This document shows, piece after piece, positions 1 to 10,639 of a stretch of 64,000 nt of DNA (the first letter of the stretch is position 1; the number at the start of each line of letters is the position of its first letter). Origin of the DNA: Acanthococcus lagerstroemiae (Eukaryota; Arthropoda; Insecta; Hemiptera; Eriococcidae); the NCBI GenBank assembly GCA_031841125.1, contig CM063110.1, forward strand, positions 51,745,946 through 51,809,945. Reading direction: 5' to 3'. The notes below the pieces were generated by a model. That model was not told where the DNA came from. It searched no databases and saw only the letters and a program-made list of their open reading frames with translations. The position numbers and the translations under genes were made by a program.

Positions 1-963
1 TCCTACAATTTCTTTAGTTAGTGCACTATTCTTTACAATAATTACACATATTGCGGTTGTTATTAGTCGGACTGTATGCTGCGCTGTTTTTTGTTTCTGT
101 AATTAGTAGTTGTATTAGTAACTGCATTTCGTATCAAAGTTTTGTAAGTTCTGTTGTTAGTTTGTATTATTTTTTCCCTATCCTGCTGATCAAGTTTGTT
201 AAAGTTTTTGAGTCCAGTGTAAATGCTGTTTGTTTTACCGATGTTAGTTTTTATTTTTGGTAATGTTACTGTAAATTGTGTGTTCCTCATCAGTCTAGTG
301 TTAGTTTTGCTGTATTTCGTTAGTAAGTTATGTTTCTTCTCGTATTTTATTGCATTTATTTCATGTAGTTTTTCCAAAGTTAGCGCCTTTGTTTCCTCAA
401 AAAGTTGTACGAAGCTAAATGTTTTTGGTTTTTTGTAAAGTATTTTCAAGAATTTTTTCTTGGTTAACTGTAACTGGTTTTAAATTAGTTTTATAGACTG
501 CCCCCCAGCTTGAGATTCCATATTGTATTTTTGATTGAACTATCGCTGTGTAAAGTATGCGCTTTACTTCTTGAGAGATTATGTTCCTGATGACTTGAAT
601 TGAAATAAAAATAGACTTTAATAGTTTTTTTGCTAAATATTTGCCTTGTTGTTTCCAATTTAGATTCTTATCTATTATTATCCCTAATATTTCATAGAGT
701 CGACGGTATTTATTTGCTGGCAATTATTGTTTAATTGAAAACATTTATCATTTCTATTACACTGATTTGTATGAACGTTAATATCTACTTCCTCGTTGTT
801 TTTCTTATTTTTTAGTGCAAATTGTACTGATTTAGTTGTTTTTTTTTTGGTTCAGTATCAGTTCATTATCATTCAGCCAGGTTATTACTTTTCTAATATC
901 TTTTTCGGCTTTTCAGTTTGTCAAAAACAAAGTTTTTGGAGTCACTTAATTCGTTCTTGAGAT
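1..963 (-). pseudogene. Non-LTR retrotransposon reverse transcriptase remnant
   Basis: This is the C-terminal half of a LINE-type reverse transcriptase, cut by the window start. Read on the minus strand, 860-905 gives ITWLNDNELILNQKKT, the palm/thumb motif after the YxDD box. 415-723 gives LGIIIDKNLNWKQQ and then IVQSKIQYGISSWGAVY, the usual thumb region of non-LTR elements. 63-449 gives a tail with the pattern KTNIGKTNSIYTGLKNFNKL, like the end of many LINE proteins. The reading frame changes at least twice and contains stops, so it is inactive. The catalytic box and the endonuclease were not found upstream, so the copy is 5'-truncated. The clade cannot be fixed by eye. Family identity is fairly sure; that it is broken is certain. 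Confidence 0.8.
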
Positions 964-1137
964 TATTTCAACTGCAACACTTGTAAACAATGGTTCCTAG
1001 GAGACGAAGACGCGAATACTTTTATAATAATCAACTTGTACAGTTTTTTATTCAGGAAACTCCACATATATTGGTCTGTATGAACCAAGACATGAGAAAT
1101 ACCGTTTCTTGAGCCACATGTTGAATTATTTCGACAT

Positions 1138-1380
1138 GTCCCCTGTGAATTAGTTTTGGTAGGAATTACGGTTAAAATAACCTCAAAAATGAATTCAGTG
1201 ACTCTAGAACCCGTATGATCATATACTTGAAGCAGTTTTAAATAATTTTGAAGTTTTCTCGTCCGTACCCCTTGTGGACTAATATTGGTAGAGGCTACCG
1301 TCAAAATAATCTCAAAAATGAAATCAGCGACATTAAAAACGTAATTTTCGATATACTGACAGTACTATCCGTAAAGGTTC
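1138..1380. repeat. Two diverged copies of a short dispersed repeat
   Basis: Two blocks (about 1138-1225 and 1262-1360) share the same skeleton: a CCCC-(T)GTG-A start, then TTGGTAG, then TCAAAATAATCTCAAAAATGAA followed by TCAG(T/C)GAC. A third related block lies at 5327-5400. The copies are diverged by roughly a quarter of positions, so the amplification is old. No coding function was seen. The segment lies just upstream of the reverse transcriptase remnant but does not look part of it. Confidence 0.5.
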
Positions 1381-2160
1381 GGCTCCCTCAGTGGAGCCTT
1401 GGAAAACGGGATTTGGACCTTAAACCCAAGTAGACAATCGTTTGCTCGGTTTTATTCGATTTCTGTAGTTTGTAACGCTCAAATCTTAAACCTGTGCTCT
1501 TTTCATCCCAAATTCAGTAAAGAACATTAACCTTTGATTTGATTTTTTTCGAAATTCTCGATAGGTATTCTATCATATTACGCTAATGAGAATGATTTTT
1601 TATAGTCAAACCAAATTTTTAATTGAAATCGATGTCTTGAAAGATTCAAAGCGAAATTGTAGACTTTCTTACAGGGAGTCATATGTTGAACTTGAACTTT
1701 TGGCGGAATCTCTCAATATTGTTCGATTTCAATAAAATTAAGGCTGGCGTAGGTTTGTAAACCAGAAAGAACAAATTAGCTACTGGGAGAAAAATATTTC
1801 AAAACTATTAAAGCACCTTAAATAAATTTGAGAGCATCATAAAAAGTCATAGGCGAGATTTGAATAGCCGTAGAAAACCTTTAGAAAACTTGGAGGAGCT
1901 TAAAAAGTATTAATCGAGTCTGGAAATGTCTTGAGGTTTGGTAACGAAAACTGAAGAGTTTTGGCGTTTCTAAAAAGCTACGTCCCATTCCCCGAGAAAA
2001 AAATTGGGATTTGCTAATGTGAGTTCAACGAAAAATTTGGTAACACTCTTCGAAGGCATTTCCATTTTCAACATCAATAAAAAGATGAGCAATCCTAATC
2101 ATTGACAACTTTATTTTTATTTTTTCTGCTATTCAATTACCGTCCCTCGTAGGCGTACGA
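1381..2160. other. Unannotated AT-rich DNA
   Basis: No ORF above background, no recognisable transposon motif and no clear repeat. I see nothing functional here. Confidence 0.6.
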
Positions 2161-3590
2161 GTGATGCAAAGAATCGGCAGGCGGAGAGGGTAGAAGCTAT
2201 TCAATTTCTTATATTTGCGCATTCTGAATTACCCCATCCAAGACTGTTTTCTAGATCTGCCACTACTGCGAATATAGATCAATGTGCACGAATCATTGGC
2301 GGGTGTAGGGGGTAGAAGCAATTCAATTTCTCGTACGTTCTAAATTACCCCATTCAAGATTGCTTTCTGGATCCGTCATTGCTGTGAATCTGGATTGATG
2401 TGCATGAATTATCGGTGTGTGGAGGGAGTAAAAGTGCCATTCGATTTCTTACACATTTTGAATGACCCTATCCAAGATTGTTTTCTGGATCCGTCACTGC
2501 TGTGTATCTGGATTGATGTGCATGAATCATCGGTATGTAGAAAGGGTGGAAGTCATTCGATTTCCTATACGAATTCTGAATTACCCCATCCAAGATTGCT
2601 TTCTGGACCCATCACTGCTGCGAATCTGGAGTGATGTGCATGAATCATTGGTAGATGATGGGGGTAGAAACCATTCGATTTCTTATATATTCTGAATTAC
2701 ATCATCTAAGATGGCTTTCTGGATCCGTCGTTGCTGCGAGTATAAATCAACGTGCATGAATCATCGGTGGGCGGAGGGAGTAGAAGCCATTTGGTTTCTT
2801 ATACATTCTGTATTACGTCATGCGAGATGGCTTTCTGAATCTGTCACTGTTGCGAATCTAAATCAATGTGCATGAATTATCAACAGGTATGGAAGATGGA
2901 AGCAACTCAATTTTTCTGCGTTCTGAATTACCCCACCCGAGAGTGCTTTCTGGTTTCATCACTGCTGCGAATCGGGATCGATGTGCATGAATCATCGGTG
3001 TGTGGAGGTGGTAGAAGCCACTCGATTTCTTACACATTCTGAATTACCCCATCATTGCTTTCTGAACCCATCACTGCTGTGAATCTGGAGTGATGTGCAT
3101 GAATCATCGGTATATGGAGTAATGGAAGCCATTCAATTTCTTACACATTCTGAGTTACCCCATTCAAGATTGTTTTCTAAACCCGTCACTGTTGCAGTTG
3201 CGAATCTGGATCAATGTACATGAATCATTGGCAGATGAATGGGGTAGAAACCATTTGATTTTGTATATAAATTATTCTGAATAACATCATCTAAGGTGGC
3301 TTTCTAGATCTGCCGCTGCTGCGAATATACGAGTAGATCAATGTGTATGAATCATCGGCGGGTGGAGGGGGTAGAAGCCATTCGATTACTACTTATTCAT
3401 TCTGAATTGTCGCATCCAAGACTGCTTTCTAGATCCGTCACTGCTGCGAATCTAGATCAATGTGCGTAAATCATCAGCGGGTGGAGGGGGTTGAAACTAC
3501 TCGATTTTTTGTACGTATTCTGAATTACCCCCGTACAAGATTGCTTTCTGGATCTGTCACTGCTGCAAATCTGGATCAATGTGCATGTGC
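2161..3590 (+). repeat. Minisatellite, 12 units of ~118 bp
   Basis: The anchor GCTTTCTGGATCCGTC (with variants) recurs at 2246, 2362, 2480, 2598, 2714, 2830, 2945, 3057, 3172, 3299, 3424 and 3543. Spacings are 112-127 bp, mean about 118. Each unit also carries GTGCATGAATCAT, then a GGTGG(A)GGGGGTAGAAGCCATTCGATTT block, then CATTCTGAATTACCCCATC. Units differ by point changes and small indels; those spaced 125-127 bp carry short insertions. The short ORFs that cross it change frame between units and are not genes. Confidence 0.93.
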
Positions 3591-5130
3591 GTGCGCACTT
3601 TCTACGAAGCCTGTAGATTGCACATGTACATATCATGTATTATGCTCTCCCTGCGAACTAATACCGTTTTCTGCAGCTGATGAATACCGCGTATAACGAA
3701 CGTTGTATGTATTAAGACTATGGGGGTAAATTAATGTTTAATTTATAACTAGTACCCCAGATTTGTGTCTTCTCTTCGTTGCACTTCAGTTATAGCCGAT
3801 CCTCTGTTACTGTGTTTGCTTCAATCATCTCTCGAGAATGTCAACAAACAGCCGTTGGAGGACGTAGGCACAGAGCCTAGCGACCCTTAAAGACCGTATT
3901 ATAAAACATCAGCGGAGCAAACAATGAAACCAGCGACGACACAAAGTCTATTAGGAAAAATGTATGCAAATTAAATACGACAGATGCGTGAGGATGCGTC
4001 AACGATGGAATTTTTACAACCCTTTAGAAAAAAGAGAGAGAGAGAGAAAAAAGTATATATCTTTGACGCACTTGGAATAAAATCTTTGAAGAGATCGGCC
4101 CGTTGTAACTCCGCGGGTTGCCTTCAATAGCAGACAATAATAATGGATTTTTTTCCGAAGGTTGTGTGTATTTTTTTCCTTCTTTCTGTTGAGCAGCGAG
4201 AAAGATATCCGATTAAGTGAAACTTTGATACACTTTTTAAAAAGCTTTTTGTGTAGGCTCGACTAGCCTTTAAAATAAGTAATTTGGCCTTTAACTATAT
4301 ATATACTTAAATTGTGTACCAGTATATTGCGTAAGTGTTGCGCTGCATTCGAAGAACATGCAGAGGTGCAGACGAGGTAATTCGATATTTCATGTGAGTG
4401 AGTTCGCAGCATTTTCTTTGCCTGCAGTTAGCTCGGATCGTAACGTTGTACATTTGTATAGTATCAAGTGTGTAGATACTTGGGAAAAGGTTTTCGATTA
4501 AGGCTATAAAAAAATAAAATAAAATAAAAAAAAAAGTTAAAGAACAGAAATTGGAAATCCATTTTACGTCCCTGGAAATAAGGCTGTAGGCGTGTAGACT
4601 ATTGTACTCATGTACATTTTCTCAGGGTAAATATTATTAGGAACAAATTTAAAATAAAGAAATGATTACTGTGTAGGAATTTTCAGTCACGTTTTCAGAA
4701 AGTTAAACTACCGTCGGAGTGGTAATACATACCGACATTAGAATGCCCCCTATTTTCTACCATCCGATTTTTATATGCCCCCTCTATATCTGTTTCAATA
4801 AAATAAAAACCCTGCAAAATTTCTGGTCGATCGGGTAAGAGAAATACATGTCTCGAATCCCCCCTCCCTCTTGTGGAAGAATACCCAGCGATTTGACATT
4901 CTTCACGAAAATTTGTCGTCTCGATCCTTTAACTGCATTAAAAATTTATTTTCTCACGTTTCGAAAGTTCATATGATTGTAGATCAAAAGTAAAATAAAA
5001 AATAATGCGGTTGCCCCGCGTGGGTTAATGACTCCAAGAGAGTGGCCTCAAAAAAGGGGAGAGGAATGATGAAAACTTAAAATTCGAGATGTAGGCCGAT
5101 TCACGAGTTTTCGAGGTCGCTAAATTCAGT
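3591..5130. other. Unannotated AT-rich DNA with short simple repeats
   Basis: Contains a (GA)n run near 4034-4048, an A-rich run near 4510-4536 and pyrimidine-rich patches around 4745-4870. No convincing gene, RNA or transposon end was seen. Confidence 0.6.
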
Positions 5131-5400
5131 TCTCGAGATAACTTCTACATTCGACCTCATGGAGTTTTACTGCAGGCGTGGGGTTAAAAATTTGTCTTTT
5201 TTTTTTTAGATAATATTCGATTTATGTGTTTACAAAGTCTGTAAACAAGAATTTCTGAATTTCAGTAAAATTTCCAAAACTTGCTAGGTAATCGAATATT
5301 ATCATAGAAAAATGACTAATATTCGACCCTTGCAACTGCGCTAGTATTTCATGGGGTCGAACGTAATAGTACCTCAGGATTGAATTCAGTGACCTTGAAA
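5131..5400. repeat. Dispersed repeat with a 14-bp inverted repeat
   Basis: Two related blocks (5148-5195 and 5327-5400) begin with ATTCGACC/TTTCATGGGGTCGA and share the downstream TTGAATTCAGTGACC motif with the blocks at 1138-1360. Between them, GATAATATTCGATT (about 5211) and its complement AATCGAATATTATC (about 5292) form inverted arms. This could be a decayed MITE. No target duplication could be assigned. Confidence 0.4.
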
Positions 5401-6085
5401 ACGTGTAAATCGAATGCCATCTTGAAAAATGACTAACACTTGCTTTACCCTCGCGTCTTTCGTCAGAGGTCCTTTTTTTTCTGGATTAGAAATGCTTCGG
5501 CTAATTGAGTCAAATTTATTACTTTCAGCTGACAAAATTAAACAGTGGTCTGGCCAAATTTCAAAAATGTTTCACCTTTTTATTTCATTCGATGGCTCGC
5601 CAATGATTCATTAATTAGGTAGTAGCTCGCCGCCTTCAAAATTCAGGCACCTCTACATTGCAATGAGGACTATCATTCATTATCAAAACTTCTATTTATC
5701 TTCTGTCTTTCTTTTGACACGGATATGTCTACTGGTTCACCACGTTTGAGCACCTGCCCGATGCGCAGTCAGTTGCGGGGATTGGGAGCGGATCAGATCG
5801 GATCGCATGGGAAAAGTTGATGGTCCTTTTTTCGTGCACTAAAGAGCGAATGGAGAGCGAATGAAAGGGAATTTGTTTACCGAGAAGGAATCAAGGAGCG
5901 AATGAATCAAGCTAATGAACATTGGAAAGAGCGGATGAGGAGTTTGGTGAAACATTGTTCAGCAGGAGTGAATCAATGAATGAATTAATGAAATCACTGA
6001 AAACAAAGAGCGAATTGATAAAGAGCGAATTCTTAATTGGGACTATGCAAATTGTAAAAGCGCTAGTGTAGAATAGGTATTTTTT

Positions 6086-6404
6086 GATGAGCAAACGGTG
6101 ATTTTGACGTCCCACAGCGAGTTACAGTTCTTGGTTACTGTTAGCAAAAATACCCACTTTTGGTCAAGGAACATTTTGACTCCCATAAGAAAAACACAGG
6201 GAGCAAAGATCATTATGTTACTACATGAGAATAAGAAATTTGTTAGTAACTAGAAGTTTATTAACAAATGCTAGAAACCTTCTGGATTAAAAATGTATAC
6301 CTTTGGTTTCTAAGAAATTTCGTATTCTCAGGTAGTAACATAATGATCTTTGCTCTGTGTGTTTTTCTTATGGGAGTCAATGTAACCATCACCGTTCGCT
6401 TATC
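6086..6404. repeat. Large imperfect palindrome (foldback)
   Basis: Inner arms 6178-6250 and 6306-6378 are reverse complements with only a handful of mismatches over 73 nt, separated by about 55 nt. Outer arms 6086-6102 (GATGAGCAAACGGTGAT) and 6388-6404 continue the pairing. The left arm has about 66 nt more sequence between inner and outer arms than the right. That extra piece is flanked by the near-direct repeats ATTTTGACGTCCCA and ATTTTGACTCCCAT. No coding potential is conserved between arms. It looks like an inverted duplication that later gained a short insertion. Confidence 0.85.
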
Positions 6405-6415
6405 AGTTGGGCTTA

Positions 6416-7822
6416 GTTCCGGCCAGAGGTGGGTATGTACACGTGTGAACGTCGTTTAGTTCGTGAACTCGTTCACATTTTTGACGAACGTGAACGAGAA
6501 CGATATTTTTAAGAGTGAACGTGAATGAAATTTCTGACGAACGTGAACGAGTGAACAAAAGTGAACGAGATTTCTTTCCTTTCTGAAGAAATGAGAGCGA
6601 GATGCAAGAGGCTACTCGGCTACTGACGTTGACGTTTACTCCTTACTGGTAGGGTGTAGTACCAGTAAACGTCAAGGCAGTGGCAGACTGGCCCGTGCCG
6701 GAGGGTCGCTATCCCTACCTAGGCCCCAGCCCTTATGGGACCCCATGAAAAAGACTAATAAATTTTCAAAAATAAGAAAATCTGAATCATTTAAAAAATT
6801 TAGTACATATATCAAATATCTGATTTTAGTTTTCTGTGAAGAGTTATTATGCTTCTTGTTCTTGTATGGCTTTATTATTTTTTACCATGTTCCCTCTTCC
6901 ACGCATAATTTTTGGAAGAACCAATTCAGCACGTAGGTACACTTTCTGAGCAGTGGTCTTGGGTCTCAACATCTTGGAAAAGCTGGGAGCATGTGAGTCC
7001 CAAGCCTATAAACAGAGTGAATATTGAAATGAGTTAACTGGACGAATGAGAAGGTTGGTTTCTTTATTGAAAATCAGTAGAAAAATTTTCTTCACATTTT
7101 TCTCTGTTTCCAATTATAATATTCTAATGGTGCTATACTTCCCCATTCACGCATTAGCCTGCTGTAATTTTATCTATTTTGTTTGGTTTAGTTTTGCTGT
7201 CGCAATTTTTAAATAATTTTGCAGTGTTGCTGTAGAAAATTTCTACTAAGAGTAATGTAAGGTAAATACTATGGGAGAACATGAATAAGAGCCAAAAAAT
7301 TATGATTCTCTCTTGATGGAACTAGACAAGAAGGATTCAGGGGCTGAGCCTCCACATGCAAAATTAGCCCCTCCCTCCTCCAGAAATAATTATCTAGTTT
7401 GGTGTATGTGATTCAACTCAAACTATTGAAGCGACTGAATAAAAAAGAATTACAAAAATTTTAATATTTTAGATTAACTGAAGCAAGAGCATAACATACA
7501 ACATCAGAAATGCTATCTTCTGATAACTTTTGTCTTTATAACAACAAAATAGACTAGCTTTTTACAGCTGGCTGGAATTTTGGTCGAGGAATAACTTTTC
7601 ATATTAGCAGGGGTGGGTGCGTTGTGAAATCAAGACCAAAATAAAGAATACCACGAATATTAGAAAGGATGTGAACACTGTTCACTCGTTCACTAACAGC
7701 AAAAGAATGAACGTGAACTACTATATTTGTAGGTGAACGTGAACTGAACGTGAACGAGCAAACTTTTAGGTGAACGTGAACAATTTTTAATGTTCGTGAA
7801 CTTACCCACCTCTGGTTCCGGC
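6416..7822. mobile_element. Non-autonomous hAT element (6424-7814) with perfect 8-bp TSD
   Basis: The terminal inverted repeat CAGAGGTGGGTA(T/A)G occurs at 6424 and, inverted, ends at 7814. It is flanked on both sides by GTTCCGGC (6416-6423 and 7815-7822). An 8-bp duplication with CAG...CTG ends and a GGTGGG core is the signature of hAT transposons. The element is 1391 bp and encodes no transposase, so it would need one in trans. Both subterminal regions (6440-6570 and 7672-7800) are packed with GTGAAC(G) motifs, which I infer to be transposase-binding sites. The middle is AT-rich. CAGTGGCAGACTGGCCC near 6680 may be the end of a further nested element whose partner I could not find. Confidence 0.92.
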
Positions 7823-8303
7823 GTTATTGTTGTTGTTTACACAGTCCGAATTCAGATAAATTCTTTTAATTTAATAATGAACAAAGTTGCTATGAGCATG
7901 GTAAATCAGCTCTTGAAACATCAAAAAACTTGGAACACCCAAGTTAAGTAGTCTTTATTTATTTATTAAGTTAATAATGCATCTGCTTTTAAAAAATGGA
8001 AGATTTTATCTGAATTTCTGAATAACGTGGAAGAGCTGAAGGGAGCAAATGAGCGATTGAATTGAAAATTAGTTTCCTGAAAGAGTGAATGGGATCGGAT
8101 CGAATGTATACACACTGCCTCAGAGAGCGAATGAGAGCGATTGAATGAATTGTAAGACGACAAAATGAATTGAGAGAGCAAATGAATTGTATTACACGTC
8201 TTCCAAAGAACATATCGGATCCTATCAAGATTTATTACAGTTTGAAGGTTTAATCGGATCGGATTGTATTCAAAAATAATGCACTCCCAATCCCTGCCCT
8301 CTA

Positions 8304-8393
8304 GTTATCCAGTTACCCGCGGAAAAGTTACCCATTTGTTACCCTCGGTTACCCTGAGATTACCCTTGTTCCCCTTTAGTTACCCGGGTAACT
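8304..8393 (+). repeat. Helically spaced GTTACCC motif cluster ending in a 16-bp palindrome
   Basis: GTTACCC or a one-base variant starts at 8304, 8312, 8327, 8338, 8348, 8359, 8368 and 8379. The last six are spaced 11, 10, 11, 9 and 11 bp. The last copy is part of the perfect palindrome AGTTACCCGGGTAACT (8378-8393). Regular spacing near one helical turn would put the motifs on one face of the DNA. It may be a subterminal protein-binding array of the surrounding transposon. The function is inference. Confidence 0.75.
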
Positions 8394-8423
8394 TATGGGA
8401 TTTTGCGCATCGGGTGGAAACGT

Positions 8424-8544
8424 ACTGATATCCCCATTTTGAATCGTTTGGTGCCCGACGATTCACAATTCCCTGCGTGGAACGTTCCGAGTATTGAATT
8501 ATGAATCGTCGGGCACAAAGCGACTCAAAATGGCGGATGTCAGT
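8424..8544. repeat. Inverted repeat with ~48-bp arms
   Basis: 8424-8471 and 8496-8544 are reverse complements with about six differences and a 24-nt spacer. The arms contain GTGCCCGACGATTCA and CCATTTTGA(A/G)TCG. This probably belongs to a foldback or MITE-like end of the composite element just upstream. No flanking duplication was assigned. Confidence 0.8.
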
Positions 8545-8611
8545 GCTCCGTGCTCGGATGTTTCTAGGTGCTCTAGCCACGCAAAAGAGAAAAATTCCGC
8601 AGAAAACATTG

Positions 8612-8830
8612 CGCAAAAATGTTCTGCAGAAAACGTTACCATTGTGATGTATGTAGTTGCCTATTCCTCTTTATGCGGTCATTCTTTCCATCACGTTTCA
8701 ACGAGCAGACACAGACGACTAGGGAAGGTATTGGAACATGGATATGCGTGTCATCAACGCGGTTGCCAGGGTTATACATCCGTATCTGTGTAACAATGTC
8801 TTTCTATGCAGTGGTCGGACTCATTCTTTT
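8612..8830 (+). repeat. Solitary copy of the 225-bp repeat monomer (right part)
   Basis: Shares TTCTGCAGAAAACGTTACC, TTGCCTATTCCTCTTTATGCGGTCATTC and the AACAATGTC...TGCAGTGGTCGGACT ending with each monomer of the array at 20563-22912. The matching left part (GACACGGATATGTCTACTGG) is at 5714-5733, so this copy was apparently split by the ~2.8-kb composite insertion. The middle (about 8715-8775) diverges from the array monomers. Confidence 0.7.
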
Positions 8831-10620
8831 TTCCCTTCTTTCTCTCCTCTTTTTTCTTTCTTTCTTTCTATTTTGCTTCCTTTTACTCACTTTCTCCCTT
8901 TGAGATTGAACAACTGAACATACTACTTGTCACACTACTGCTGCAGTCAGGCAGCCAGCTTCAGACAAAAACTGCAGGAGGGTAGTCAATTTGAAAATCC
9001 AGAAAATTAAACGGGAAGATCTGTTACACAGTCAGTCAGATCAAGAGCTGAGAAGCAGATCTTGATCAGTCAATCAGTCAACCAGCTGACAAGTATAGGC
9101 ACAGTAGCGAAACACAGCACTAAGTGGGAGATGATATGTAGGTAGGCTGCTAGGCAGATGCAGAGATGCCTTCATAATCGCAGTTCTTGAGTCCAGGTTT
9201 TCGTCAACAGACTCGCATATTTTCGCTTTCCGCGGATAAAACCGGAAGTTAGGGGTGGTGTCCCCGATATTTAATTAAAAACGTTTTAAAGTTTCTCAAC
9301 TTTTGGAAAGCTGTATACCGTCCATGGTTTTTGAACGGATTGTACGGAGTATAAATATATGATACGAAATTCGTGTCAACTGTACCGTCTTCAGCAGTTT
9401 TCTAGAACTCGACGCGATATTTCAATAATTCTCCCGAAATCGTAAATTAAGTCAACTGGAAACTGAACTCGGTTAAAGATGTTCTCCTTCTTCGTATCTA
9501 CGGTCTGCTATAAGCCATTAAGTTTTATCCGTCAAACCAACTGTATGTAAAGTTTCTATTAAATTAAATTTATAAACAACCGCGTAATCCCGCAGGATAC
9601 ATTAACTTCTCATCTGAATGCGACTAAACTTGAAACCGCGATAATTTTCGCTATACACACGAATAAGGTTAAACGCATAAATCGCTGTACTCTGATATTC
9701 GACGAATATTCGCTAAAAACTTGTATATACTGATTTTCTAATTTGCCGAATTATAGAAAAAGGTCACGCGAATGGTTCTCCATATCGAGATAGTCGTGGT
9801 CAAGCATTCATATTAGCAACCTCCTTACATGGCCGTTCTGCGATACAATTTTTCGAGCATGGCGTGTTCACACTGCACCGGTCAGGATTACGGAAATCGG
9901 AAATCTACTTAATTCGAATAGTTCGTAATATTTCACCGCGAGAAATTGGCCGCCAATAAATAGCTTCAAGGGTGACTGGGCGATGAAATGTTGTACATAA
10001 ATCCTTCGCGTGCATGAACTCCGAGATTCGGTTGGAACTTGCAAGCGCTCATTTTTCGAGTTCACTTCGAGTTACCTTGTAGATCGGGTCAGTAGATGTA
10101 GTTGAGTAACATAAACATAGAGCTTTTGATATCGATATCCATGAAACGTCAACGGCCGATAACCATTTTAGTTTAGATGGTAGTGCCGTTGTCAGGTATA
10201 GTTGTTTCAACTGTTTATAACTATAATGATAAAATTATGAACGGACCTCGTTCTGTTATATTAATTAAAATAGAATGACCACAAGGAAAATATGAAAATA
10301 ATTAACGTGCCGAGGTTTGATAAATTGTTCATGTAGTAAAAATTGAACGTTATGGTGAATTTATAGCTGATAAGTGGAGGTTTTTTTTTGTTTATTTCTT
10401 TTAAAAATGAGGTTATTCGTCGAATTTAGGTACAGTTTAGATTGCTGCAGATATACTGGATAATTCGCTGGTGGGTACTACTATTTAATATTGTTATATC
10501 CGCGAATGGCGATAGAAATCGAATTTGAAATTGAAATCCACTTCCTGATGATTTCGGAATCCAGATAGTCAGCATTGTTTTCCTTCTAATCAAGCGCACA
10601 TTCGCCATCGCAAAATGCCA
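8831..10620. other. Unannotated intergenic DNA
   Basis: Begins with a pyrimidine-rich tract (8820-8900). A GTCAGTCAG-rich patch follows near 9030-9085 and includes GATCAAG...CTTGATC arms. The rest has no ORF or motif that I recognise. The short ORFs present are at chance length. Confidence 0.55.
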
Positions 10621-10639
10621 ATTTCGAAGATTCTTGTTA

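Larger units (their letters stand above)
5776..8296. mobile_element. Candidate hAT-like non-autonomous element with GAGCGAATG subterminal repeats
   Basis: The left end CGGGGATTGGGAGCG (5776) and the complement of the right end, CAGGGATTGGGAGTG (ending 8296), match at 13 of 15 positions. Both subterminal regions contain ATCGGATCG-like sequence. Both also contain many copies of GAGCGAATG or near variants (left 5840-6030, right 8040-8190), in the same orientation at the two ends. Flanking octamers (GTCAGTTG and CCCTCTAG) do not match, so the TSD is lost or the ends are misplaced. No transposase is present. The 6424-7814 hAT element sits inside it. Confidence 0.5.
5757..8414. mobile_element. Candidate outer composite bounded by CCCGATGCGCA inverted repeats
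   Basis: CCCGATGCGCA at 5757-5767 has its exact complement TGCGCATCGGG at 8404-8414. CACC lies just outside on the left and TGG(T) outside on the right, with a 2-nt offset. Outside both ends are pieces of the 225-bp repeat monomer (left piece 5713-5750, right piece 8612-8830). This suggests that everything between arrived as an insertion. No TSD was identified and the exact ends are inferred. The segment contains at least two further nested elements. Confidence 0.45.

Noticed and set aside
2161..3590. Regular repeats that might suggest a CRISPR array
   Set aside because: Units are 118 bp, repeat along their whole length with no unique spacers, and the context is eukaryotic.
5776..8296. Octamer target duplication for the GGGGATTGGGAG element
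   Set aside because: The flanks GTCAGTTG and CCCTCTAG do not match; the element is kept only as a candidate from its ends and subterminal repeats.
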